From Marinobacter antarcticus (GTDB lineage Bacteria; Pseudomonadota; Gammaproteobacteria; Pseudomonadales; Oleiphilaceae), in the NCBI RefSeq assembly GCF_011049865.1, contig NZ_DRGY01000069.1, positions 1-39,744 on the forward strand: a DNA stretch of 39,744 bases, given 5' to 3'. The notes under the pieces were generated by a model. The model did no database searches and was not told the origin of the DNA. It saw only the letters and a list, made by a program, of their open reading frames with translations. Below are positions 32,810-39,744 of the stretch, piece by piece. The translations under genes were made by a program, and so were the position numbers. The stretch's first letter is position 1. The number at the start of each line of letters is the position of its first letter.

Positions 32810-32836
32810 GCGACAAAAACGAACAGGAGAATGAGG

Positions 32837-33616
32837 ATGAGCGATCTGATTCAGCTCGAAAAACGCGAACACATTGCGATACTGACCATTAATAACCCGC
32901 CGGCCAATACCTGGACCGCCGATTCGCTGATAGCACTGACAAAAACCGTTCACGAACTCAACCAGGACACCAACATTTTTGCGCTGGTTCTGACCGGGCA
33001 GGGCGAGAAGTTTTTCTCCGCCGGTGCCGATCTCAAAACCTTTGCCGATGGTGACAAAGCCCGGGCCAACGATATGGCTCAGCTCTTTGGGGAAGCGTTT
33101 GCGGCATTAACCGCGTTTCGCGGTGTTTCCATCGCCGCGATCAACGGTTACGCCATGGGCGGTGGCCTTGAGTGCGCGCTGGCCTGTGATATCCGCATTG
33201 CCGAAGAACAGGCGCAGATGGCACTGCCGGAAGCCTCTGTTGGTTTGCTGCCGTGCGCTGGCGGTACTCAGAATTTGCCCTGGATAGTCGGTGAGGGCTG
33301 GGCCAAACGCATGATCCTGTGCGGTGAGCGGGTAAAATCTGACAAAGCGTTGCAAATTGGCTTGGTTGAAGAAGTTGTCGCCAGTGGCAAGGGGTTGGAA
33401 AAGGCGTTGGAGCTGGCAGAAATGGCGTGCAAGCAAAGCCCTTCGTCCGTTGCCCGTTGCAAGACCCTGGTGATGAGTTCCCGCGATGGCCGCAGCCATA
33501 CCGATAGCTGGCGCATGGAGCGCGAACTGTTCGTTGAACTGTTCTCAACAGACGATCAGAAAGAGGGCGTGAACGCCTTCCTGGAAAAGCGCAAACCGGA
33601 ATGGAAAAATCGCTAA
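32837..33616 (+). CDS. Enoyl-CoA hydratase, probable methacrylyl-CoA hydratase
   Basis: A 259-residue crotonase. Both catalytic glutamates are in the expected places, GGGLECALACD and LPEASVGLLPCAGGTQ, so it is a true hydratase. In the valine operon it would add water to methacrylyl-CoA to give 3-hydroxyisobutyryl-CoA. Two ATGs, 32831 and 32837, share a frame; AGGAG at 32825-32829 is seven bases from 32837 and too near 32831, so I chose the second. Begins 27 bases after the dehydrogenase gene. Confidence 0.92.
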   Translation: MSDLIQLEKREHIAILTINNPPANTWTADSLIALTKTVHELNQDTNIFALVLTGQGEKFFSAGADLKTFADGDKARANDMAQLFGEAFAALTAFRGVSIAAINGYAMGGGLECALACDIRIAEEQAQMALPEASVGLLPCAGGTQNLPWIVGEGWAKRMILCGERVKSDKALQIGLVEEVVASGKGLEKALELAEMACKQSPSSVARCKTLVMSSRDGRSHTDSWRMERELFVELFSTDDQKEGVNAFLEKRKPEWKNR

Positions 33617-33648
33617 AACCCTCCGGCATACCGGTTTAAGGATCTAAA

Positions 33649-34731
33649 ATGAGTAACCACCCGATTGTTTTTGAAGAGTGGAAAACCGCTGATGGCGCAT
33701 TGATTGCCGTAGCCCGGCTGAACACGCCGAAAGCACTCAATTCACTTTCCCTCGAGATGATTCGGCTGTTAACCCCTCAGCTCAAACGCTGGGCACAGGA
33801 CGACAACGTTCGGGCCGTCTGGATAGAAGCAGAGGGCGACAAGGCGTTTTGTGCCGGCGGCGATATTGTGGCGCTGTACCGAAGCATGACCGAACCCCAA
33901 AGTGGAAGCGGTGCGAGCGAAGGTGAGGCTTTCTTCATCGAAGAGTACGAGTTGGACTATCTGATCCACTCGTTCCCGAAGCCGGTGGTGTGCTGGGCGC
34001 ACGGCATTGTGATGGGAGGCGGCATTGGCATCATGGCTGGGGCGTCCCACCGAGTGGTAACCGAAGCGTCCAAGCTGGCCATGCCCGAGAGCAGTATCGG
34101 GCTCTATCCGGACGTTGCCGCTGGCTGGTTTCTCAATCGCGCACCCGGACGCACGGGGTTGTTTCTCGGGCTGACAGGCGCCCGCATGAATGCTGCCGAT
34201 GCTTTGTTTATCGGGCTAGCAGACCGATTCGTGAAACATGAACGGAAATCTGCTGTGGTCGCCGACCTGATTGCTCAAAATTGGCAGGGCGAAGATGCGT
34301 TCGCCCTGGTCGGCAGCGTGCTTCGCCAGCACGAGAATCAAAGCGCTGACGCTTTGCCGGAATCGCCTGTGCGGACGCACTTCGATGAGATCAATCGTGT
34401 AACCGATGCAGACAGCCTGACCGATATGGTCGCGCAGATGAAGGCGCTTTCGAACGGCGAAGGATGGCTCGCCAAAGCAACCCGACCGCTGGAGTCGGCT
34501 TCGCCAACGTCACTTGCGCTGTGCTGGCAGCACCTGCGTAATTGCCGTCTGGACAGCCTTCGCGAGGTTCTTGATAAAGAGGTCACGCTTTCCGGAAACT
34601 GCCTGAAAAAAGGAGAGTTTGTGGAAGGGGTGCGCGCACTTTTGATTGACAAGGACAAGCAGCCCAGATGGCGTTACGCATCGCTGGCGGAAATGGACAG
34701 CGCGTGGATTGACAGCTTTTTCAAACACTGA
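33649..34731 (+). CDS. 3-hydroxyisobutyryl-CoA hydrolase
   Basis: A 360-residue crotonase-fold thioesterase (HIBCH type), longer than hydratases because of a C-terminal extension. KAFCAGGDIVALY, GIVMGGGIGIMAGASHRV cut here, and MPESSIGLYPDVAAGW carry the catalytic Glu and Asp of hydrolases. It frees 3-hydroxyisobutyrate from CoA, removing the reactive methacrylyl-CoA. The ATG has AAGGAT eight bases upstream and follows the hydratase gene by 32 bases. Confidence 0.93.
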   Translation: MSNHPIVFEEWKTADGALIAVARLNTPKALNSLSLEMIRLLTPQLKRWAQDDNVRAVWIEAEGDKAFCAGGDIVALYRSMTEPQSGSGASEGEAFFIEEYELDYLIHSFPKPVVCWAHGIVMGGGIGIMAGASHRVVTEASKLAMPESSIGLYPDVAAGWFLNRAPGRTGLFLGLTGARMNAADALFIGLADRFVKHERKSAVVADLIAQNWQGEDAFALVGSVLRQHENQSADALPESPVRTHFDEINRVTDADSLTDMVAQMKALSNGEGWLAKATRPLESASPTSLALCWQHLRNCRLDSLREVLDKEVTLSGNCLKKGEFVEGVRALLIDKDKQPRWRYASLAEMDSAWIDSFFKH

Positions 34732-34799
34732 TCAAAGGGCCAGCTCGCTGATCAAGAGCGGCGGCCTACTCAACCTAATACAAGAACAAGGGGATTATT

Positions 34800-35687
34800 A
34801 TGGCGGCAATTACCTTTATTGGTTTGGGCAATATGGGCGGGCCTATGGCCAGCAACCTTGTAAAGGCCGGGCATACCGTAACCGTATTTGATCTGTCAAA
34901 AGAGGCGGTAGCGGCGTTGGTCTCCGAAGGGGCTAAGTCTGCAGCCACGGCCCACGAAGCGGCGGCGGGCGCAGAATGTGTGATCACCATGCTGCCGGCC
35001 GGCCAGCACGTTGAGGCGGTGTATCTTGGAGATGACGGCCTGCTAGCGAAACTTCCCGCAGGTACGCTGGTGATTGATTCCTCCACCATTTCGCCGGAAA
35101 CCGCGCGCGCTGTTGCGGAGCAGGCTACGGCCAAAAACATTCCGTTCATTGATGCCCCAGTCTCCGGTGGAGTGGGCGGGGCCAAAGCCGGAACATTGAC
35201 CTTCATCTGTGGCGGCGCTGAAGAGACCTTCAATAAGGCGAAGCCGATTCTGGAAACCATGGGCAAAAATATCTTCCTTGCGGGCGAACACGGTGCCGGT
35301 CAGGTTGCTAAGATCTGCAACAACATGCTGCTGGCCATTCTGATGGCAGGCACCAGTGAGGCTCTGGCTCTGGGCGTGAAAAACGGCCTGGATCCGGCGG
35401 TTCTGTCGGAAGTCATGAAGCAGAGTTCCGGGGGCAACTGGGCGTTGAATGTATACAATCCATGGCCGGGCGTAATGGAAGCCGCGCCCGCGTCACGGGG
35501 ATACGAAGGTGGCTTTCTGGTCAACCTGATGAACAAGGATCTTGGCCTGGCCTTCGATAACGCCGTAAAGAATCACGCTGCAATTCCAATGGGCTCTCTC
35601 GCTCGCAACCTGTTTGAACTCCACGCCGGGCAGGGCAACGGCGCACTGGATTTCTCCAGTATCCAGCGCCTCTACAAACCGGAATAA
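34800..35687 (+). CDS. mmsB: 3-hydroxyisobutyrate dehydrogenase
   Basis: A 295-residue NAD-dependent dehydrogenase that oxidises 3-hydroxyisobutyrate to methylmalonate semialdehyde, the substrate of mmsA. The NAD loop is GLGNMGGPMA near residue 9, the substrate loop DAPVSGGVGGAKAGTL near 120, and the catalytic lysine is in GAGQVAKICNNML. The ATG at 34800 has AAGGGG six bases upstream. Last gene of the valine operon, with a hairpin just past its stop. Confidence 0.95.
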   Translation: MAAITFIGLGNMGGPMASNLVKAGHTVTVFDLSKEAVAALVSEGAKSAATAHEAAAGAECVITMLPAGQHVEAVYLGDDGLLAKLPAGTLVIDSSTISPETARAVAEQATAKNIPFIDAPVSGGVGGAKAGTLTFICGGAEETFNKAKPILETMGKNIFLAGEHGAGQVAKICNNMLLAILMAGTSEALALGVKNGLDPAVLSEVMKQSSGGNWALNVYNPWPGVMEAAPASRGYEGGFLVNLMNKDLGLAFDNAVKNHAAIPMGSLARNLFELHAGQGNGALDFSSIQRLYKPE

Positions 35688-35693
35688 TACAGA

Positions 35694-35719
35694 TTGGGGC
35701 ACGGTTTTCCGGGCCCCGA
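35694..35719 (+). terminator. Hairpin after mmsB
   Basis: GGGGC-A-CGG, a TTTT loop, and CCG-G-GCCCC make an 8-pair stem with one A/G mismatch, extended by a T-A pair and a T-G wobble at its base. It begins seven bases past the mmsB stop. No T-tract follows, so it may stop transcription weakly or protect the operon's 3' end. Confidence 0.55.
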
Positions 35720-35751
35720 CATTCTGGTCACGGTCGCGAGTTCTTCTATCT

Positions 35752-36678
35752 ATGTTGACGAATACCTTTGTACTCTATTTATCGACGGTGTTGATCTGGG
35801 GATCGACGTTTATTGCGATACCTCTGCAACTGGGTGAAGTGCCGGGCGATGTGTCCATTGCTTACCGGTTCGGGTTGGCCGCGCTGGTTTTGATGCTGTG
35901 GTGCTGTCTGACCCGGCGTAATATGAAATTCAGCCTTAGTCAGCATTGCTGGATAGCAGGCCAGGGCCTGATGTTGTTCGGTTTTAATTATCTGTTGGTT
36001 TATCAGGCCGCCGCTGATATCACCAGCGGATTGATCGCGGTGGTGTTTTCTACAATCATCGTCATGAACATCGTTAACGGTGCGCTGTTTTTCGGTAACC
36101 GCGTGCCACGTTCCGTCATGGCCGGCGCCGCTTTGGGGTTGGTGGGTATTTGCCTGGTGTTTCTGCCGGAAGTTCGCGCACTGGACGCAGACGGTACCAC
36201 CTTGCGCGCCATGATCTTGAGCCTGGTGGGAACCTTTATCACCTCGTTCGGTAACATGTTCTCTGCCCGCAATCAGTCAGCAAAACTACCCGTTATGCAG
36301 AGCAACGCCTACGGTATGGCCTACGGAGCCCTTGTGCTGGCGCTTATTGCTTGGGGTAGGGGAGAGCCGTTCGTGTTCGAAGCCACATGGACATACACGG
36401 GTTCTCTGGTGTATCTGGCCTTGATCGGATCGGTGCTTGGCTTTGGGAGTTTTCTCACTCTGCTGGGGCGAATTGGGCCCGAGCGCGCAGCCTATTGTAT
36501 GGTGCTGTTCCCGATCGTAGCGCTTGCGCTTTCAACCGTATTTGAAAACTATCGCTGGACGACCGAGGCCGTGGCTGGCGTCTCCCTGGTACTTGCCGGT
36601 AATCTATTGGTCATAGTGCCCAAAGAGAAATTGCAGCGGGTAGTGCGAATCCTCCGCCCCACGAGTAAAGCCACATGA
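35752..36678 (+). CDS. DMT/EamA-family transporter
   Basis: A 308-residue inner-membrane protein with about ten membrane segments in two EamA repeats. The start LYLSTVLIWGSTFIAIPLQLG and the middle GAALGLVGICLVFLPE are typical of drug/metabolite transporters, which mostly export amino acids or other metabolites. I use the ATG at 35752 (MLTNTFVLYL); the frame is open further up but that part overlaps mmsB. Its TGA overlaps the ATG of the next gene (ATGA). Substrate unknown; coupling to a 3-mercaptopyruvate enzyme hints at a sulfur metabolite, but weakly. Confidence 0.9.
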   Translation: MLTNTFVLYLSTVLIWGSTFIAIPLQLGEVPGDVSIAYRFGLAALVLMLWCCLTRRNMKFSLSQHCWIAGQGLMLFGFNYLLVYQAAADITSGLIAVVFSTIIVMNIVNGALFFGNRVPRSVMAGAALGLVGICLVFLPEVRALDADGTTLRAMILSLVGTFITSFGNMFSARNQSAKLPVMQSNAYGMAYGALVLALIAWGRGEPFVFEATWTYTGSLVYLALIGSVLGFGSFLTLLGRIGPERAAYCMVLFPIVALALSTVFENYRWTTEAVAGVSLVLAGNLLVIVPKEKLQRVVRILRPTSKAT

Positions 36679-37520
36679 ACTTTCCGCTTGTCACAACGGA
36701 CTGGCTGGCAAACAACTCGGCCAGAAAAGACCTTGTCCTTCTCGATGCCAGCATGGCTAAAGTGGTTGGACGAGCGCCCATTGTGTATGACCAACCCGTG
36801 TTTATCCCGGGTTCCAGAAAGTTGGATCTGGAAAAGAATTTTAGTGATTTGAACTCAACGATGATTCACGCCTTTCCAACGGACGAGCAGTTCACGGGGG
36901 AGGCTCGCAAGCTGGGAATGAACGCCGATAGTATTGTCATTATTTATGATAACCAGGGCGTTTATTCCTCGCCGAGAGCCTGGTGGATGTTTCAGTCCAT
37001 GGGCCATGAAAACACCTTTGTTCTCGATGGTGGCTTACCCAAGTGGCTGGCTGAAAAAAGAGAGACGTCTTCCAGCCTGGCAAAGGAGCTGACCGAGCCA
37101 GGGAATATCAGTGGCGTGTTGCATGCAGGCACGGTATGCGATTCCGATTATCTGCTGAAAGCGCTTGATGAAGGGCAGGCAACGGCCGTTGATGCGCGCT
37201 CATCCGAGCGTTTTCATGGAACAGCGCCAGAGCCGAGAGCAGGTGTGCGCAGCGGGCATATCCCCGGCTCTTGTAACCTGCCGTTCTTACACGTTCTGGA
37301 TGGGCATATCTTCAAAAGTGCAGAGCAGCTAAAAGAGATTTTTGCGCGAACCTTGCCTGCGGAAAGCGAGCAAACCGTGTTTTCTTGCGGTTCGGGCATA
37401 ACCGCCTGCATTATATTGATGGCCGCAGTGATTGCCGGCTACAAAAACAATGTGCTGTACGATGGCTCCTGGGCTGACTGGGGTAGTGACTTGTCATTGC
37501 CGGTTGCCACATTGGAGTGA
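36675..37520 (+). CDS. sseA: 3-mercaptopyruvate sulfurtransferase (tandem rhodanese)
   Basis: A 281-residue protein with two rhodanese domains. The first has lost the catalytic loop; the second has C238 in FSCGSGITAC, and the CGSG(I/V)TA loop is the mark of 3-mercaptopyruvate sulfurtransferase as against thiosulfate sulfurtransferase. GVRSGHIPGSCNLPF precedes it. It passes sulfur from 3-mercaptopyruvate to thiols or cyanide. It starts within the stop of the transporter gene (ATGA), so the two are coupled. Confidence 0.92.
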   Translation: MNFPLVTTDWLANNSARKDLVLLDASMAKVVGRAPIVYDQPVFIPGSRKLDLEKNFSDLNSTMIHAFPTDEQFTGEARKLGMNADSIVIIYDNQGVYSSPRAWWMFQSMGHENTFVLDGGLPKWLAEKRETSSSLAKELTEPGNISGVLHAGTVCDSDYLLKALDEGQATAVDARSSERFHGTAPEPRAGVRSGHIPGSCNLPFLHVLDGHIFKSAEQLKEIFARTLPAESEQTVFSCGSGITACIILMAAVIAGYKNNVLYDGSWADWGSDLSLPVATLE

Positions 37521-37574
37521 CTTTGTCTGGTTGCTCTATTTTGAATAGCACATCCGAAAAGTGCGCAGAAGCGA

Positions 37575-37874
37575 ATGATGATAGATTCGATAACCGTTCC
37601 AGATCCCAGCGTTAGCTGCACAAGCTGCCAGGCTTGCTGTTGCCGCCTGGAAGTGATGCTGATCACGGAGACAGGCGTGCCAGAGCGATTCATCGCAACG
37701 GATCAGTGGGGCGGCCAAACCATGGCGCGATCAGACGATGGCTGGTGTGCAGCGCTGGATCGCAAAACCATGTCGTGCTCGATATACGAGAAGCGGCCGT
37801 TTATCTGCCGGGAGTTCGAAATGGGCGGCTACGAGTGCATAGCTGAGCGCGCCGCCAATGTTCCGATAGCCTAA
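37575..37874 (+). CDS. YkgJ-family cysteine cluster protein
   Basis: A 99-residue protein with a Fe-S or zinc type cysteine cluster: CTSCQACCC near residues 15-23, WC near 58, C in KTMSCSIYEKRPFICREFEMG cut here (MSCSIYEKRP), and a final YEC. This is the YkgJ (CxxCxxCC) family, predicted to bind a metal and of unknown role. ATG at 37575 or 37578 could start it; the ribosome site is weak. It lies 54 bases after sseA. Confidence 0.85.
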   Translation: MMIDSITVPDPSVSCTSCQACCCRLEVMLITETGVPERFIATDQWGGQTMARSDDGWCAALDRKTMSCSIYEKRPFICREFEMGGYECIAERAANVPIA

Positions 37875-37889
37875 AATGCCGCGTTCATA

Positions 37890-38150
37890 TTACGGCTGTG
37901 CGGGGGCTTCTGGCTCCGGGGAGAATTTCACCCGTATTTTGCTTTTACTGATACGGGCGTCGTTCAAACGCGCCTTGGCCATCTTGGCCTCCTTTGGATC
38001 CGGCATTTCCACGAAGCCAAAACCCTTTGACGTACCCGTTTCTTTATCTAAAACCAATGTGCATTCAGTGACAGTGCCGTGAGCAGCAAACAGCTCCCGA
38101 ATTTCCTGTTCTGTTATTGTGCGAGCGAGGTTGCGGACTAATAGTTTCAT
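37890..38150 (-). CDS. RRM-domain RNA-binding protein
   Basis: An 86-residue protein made of one RNA recognition motif. RNP2 is LLVRNL at residues 3-8 and RNP1 is KGFGFVEM near 42-49, both with the aromatic or hydrophobic residues that stack on RNA. A basic stretch (ARISKSKIRVKF) and a short Pro-rich tail follow. Bacterial single-RRM proteins are often cold-induced and bind mRNA; no target is visible. It is convergent with the YkgJ gene and divergent from vgrG. Confidence 0.93.
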   Translation of the reverse strand: MKLLVRNLARTITEQEIRELFAAHGTVTECTLVLDKETGTSKGFGFVEMPDPKEAKMAKARLNDARISKSKIRVKFSPEPEAPAQP

Positions 38151-38327
38151 GATGGACCATATGACAAGGTAATGATGGCACCGATTGTTTCAGTGTGGGT
38201 TAACAAGAACAAGCTGTTTTGACCGTCGGATGTATTGTTAACGCAGTGGGCGTTTGATTAACGGGCGTTTTTGCGACAGAATCTGCGCCCGGACTTTTAC
38301 AAAACCATACCTTCAAGGATTGAAGAT

Positions 38328-39744
38328 ATGCCCCAGGCAAACGGACTGCAGTTTACCGCCCGTGTTGGCGAACTCCCCTCTGATCTATTTTCCGTGGTTG
38401 GCTTTACGCTCACCGAACGGCTTTCCGAGCTATTCCACGGCCGCCTTGAATTGGCCAGCACGGATCCAGACCTGGATGCTGCGGAGGTTCTGGAGCAGCC
38501 GGTGGATCTGGTGGTGTGGCAGGATGGGGTGCCGCTTCGCCGCTTCACCGGCGTGGTTAACGAGTTTGCCCGGGGTGACACCGGCCACCGTCGCATCCGC
38601 TACGAACTCATCATTCAGCCGCCGTTATGGCGGTTAGGGCTGATGCACAACAGCCGCATCTTTCAAACCCAGACCACAGACACCCTCGTGCGCACGTTAT
38701 TAGAAGAACGGGGCATAGTGAATTCGGTGTTTGATTTAAAACGTGCGCCCCAGGAGCGGGAATACTGCGTACAGCACCGGGAAAGCGATCTGGCGTTTGT
38801 TGAGCGGTTGGCCGCAGAGGAAGGCTGGCATTACCGCTTTGAGCACGGCCGTGTAGATGGAAGCGAGCAGCCCGGCTTGATCCTTGCCGACCACCACGGC
38901 GATGCGCCCAGATTAGACGCCGCCGAATACAACGGCAAAGCCGGCGGCAGTACCAGCCAACCGGCCGTGTTCCGCTTCCGCTACGAAGAACGGGTTCGTG
39001 TTGCCTCCGTGGCCCTGAAAGATTACACCTTCAAAAACCCTGCCTACGCCCTGATGCACGAACAGAGCGACGCCAGCACTACCCAACGCTCTGACTACCA
39101 ACACTTCGACTACCCGGGCCGCTTCAAAGCCGACGCCAGCGGTCAGCCGTTTACCGACGCGAAACTCGACGCCCTCAGAAACGATGCCAGCACCGCTCAC
39201 GGCGAAAGCAACCGCGCCGACTTTACCTGCGGTGCCAAAGCCGAGCTGACCGAACACGACAACCCCCATTTAAACCGCGACTGGCTTCTCACCGCTGTTA
39301 CCCACACCGGCAAACAACCCCAGGCCATGGAAGAAGAGGGCGGTTCCAAACCCACTACCTATCACAACAGGTTCAGTGCCATTCCTGCTGACAAAACCTG
39401 GCGCCCGAACATACCCCAGCGCCCACTGATGGACGGCCCACAGATGGCCATTGTTACCGGCCCGGAAGGCGAAGAAATTCACTGCGATGAATTTGGCCGG
39501 GTAAAAGTACGGTTTCCCTGGGACAGATACAGTAAGAACAACGAACACAGCAGCGCCTGGCTGCGAGTCAGCCAGGGCTGGGCTGGCGGCCAGTATGGCT
39601 TTATGGCCTTACCCAGAATCGGCAACGAAGTCATCGTCTCGTTCCTGGACGGCGACCCGGATCAGCCCATCATTACCGGCCGAACCTACCACGCCACGAA
39701 CACACCGCCTTACGCGCTGCCGGAACACAAAACAAGAACCACCC
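38328..39744 (+). CDS. vgrG: Type VI secretion spike protein VgrG (3' end outside window)
   Basis: The first 472 codons of a VgrG. It has the phage gp27-like base (from GLQFTARVGELP to about residue 350, with YCVQHRESDLAFVERLAAEEGWHY cut here as ESDLAFVERLAAEEG) and then the gp5-like OB fold: EIHCDEFGRVKVRFPWDRYS in part, WAGGQYGFMALPRIGNEV and SFLDGDPDQPIITGRTYH in part. VgrG trimers tip the T6SS tube and carry effectors. The ATG at 38328 has AAGGA eight bases upstream. The reading frame is still open at the window end, so effector or adaptor genes should follow. No T6SS structural gene precedes it here. Confidence 0.95.
   Translation, partial: MPQANGLQFTARVGELPSDLFSVVGFTLTERLSELFHGRLELASTDPDLDAAEVLEQPVDLVVWQDGVPLRRFTGVVNEFARGDTGHRRIRYELIIQPPLWRLGLMHNSRIFQTQTTDTLVRTLLEERGIVNSVFDLKRAPQEREYCVQHRESDLAFVERLAAEEGWHYRFEHGRVDGSEQPGLILADHHGDAPRLDAAEYNGKAGGSTSQPAVFRFRYEERVRVASVALKDYTFKNPAYALMHEQSDASTTQRSDYQHFDYPGRFKADASGQPFTDAKLDALRNDASTAHGESNRADFTCGAKAELTEHDNPHLNRDWLLTAVTHTGKQPQAMEEEGGSKPTTYHNRFSAIPADKTWRPNIPQRPLMDGPQMAIVTGPEGEEIHCDEFGRVKVRFPWDRYSKNNEHSSAWLRVSQGWAGGQYGFMALPRIGNEVIVSFLDGDPDQPIITGRTYHATNTPPYALPEHKTRTT

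Noticed and set aside
38248..38270. GGGCGTTT at 38248-38255 and 38263-38270 upstream of vgrG
   Set aside because: Two copies of a short 8-mer; not strong enough to call a site without conservation.
38913..39548. Two reverse-strand frames of 118 and 92 codons under vgrG
   Set aside because: They are Gly/Val/Phe-rich mirror readings of the VgrG codons. The forward frame matches VgrG along its whole length.

Overview
The window looks like chromosomal core and accessory-core DNA of a moderate-GC marine gammaproteobacterium. Gene content (a valine-degradation cluster with its own AraC regulator, an ACAD11-type acyl-CoA dehydrogenase operon, argP/argO, a DUF6279 lipoprotein, a CPXCG protein, a YeeN-type YebC protein and a VgrG) fits Marinobacter or a close relative best. 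This is a judgement from recognised protein families, not from a search. I see no rRNA, tRNA, integrase, insertion sequence or CRISPR array.

Region by region. 1-4800: an aminotransferase, a small CPXCG zinc-ribbon-like protein, a YceB-like lipoprotein, a reverse-strand tartrate/malate-type decarboxylating dehydrogenase, and a stand-alone EAL phosphodiesterase preceded by a triplicated 10-bp repeat. 4771-10479: a LysR gene divergent from a tight operon of ACAD11-like acyl-CoA dehydrogenase, SDR, aminoglycoside-phosphotransferase-like kinase, histidine-phosphatase-fold protein and second SDR. This resembles a split version of the mammalian ACAD10/11 and Pseudomonas Lva hydroxyacyl-CoA pathway. 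10504-14178: DUF6279 lipoprotein, PBP4-type DacB and the aldo-keto reductase DkgB, all on the reverse strand. 14299-17730: GFA protein, a small membrane-peptide gene under a well-formed Fur-box promoter, YaiI, a PCuAC copper chaperone, a possible CCGSCS-like mini-protein on the reverse strand, a membrane GGDEF cyclase and a cold-shock protein sharing a convergent terminator with it.

18036-25363: a dienoyl-CoA-isomerase-type crotonase, CPBP protease, argP/argO pair with a dyad between them, NlpC/P60 lipoprotein, ArfB, a membrane-anchored alpha/beta hydrolase, a seven-copy 14-bp tandem repeat in front of a DUF2007 gene, an SDR and RluF. 25511-28930: periplasmic binding protein, zinc-ribbon methyltransferase, a YeeN-class YebC protein translationally coupled to a class I glutamine amidotransferase, and an SRPBCC protein. 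29009-35687: AraC regulator divergent from mmsA, acyl-CoA dehydrogenase, enoyl-CoA hydratase, 3-hydroxyisobutyryl-CoA hydrolase and mmsB, which together supply the whole distal valine pathway from isobutyryl-CoA to propionyl-CoA. 35752-39744: DMT exporter, 3-mercaptopyruvate sulfurtransferase, YkgJ-type cysteine protein, RRM protein, and a type VI secretion VgrG cut by the window edge.

The most promising leads for undescribed biology are the Fur-box-controlled 36-residue membrane peptide (14838-14948), the cysteine-ended mini-ORF at 16117-16167, the 14-bp heptad repeat at 23237-23334, and the split ACAD11-like operon whose phosphatase-fold member lacks the usual second catalytic histidine.
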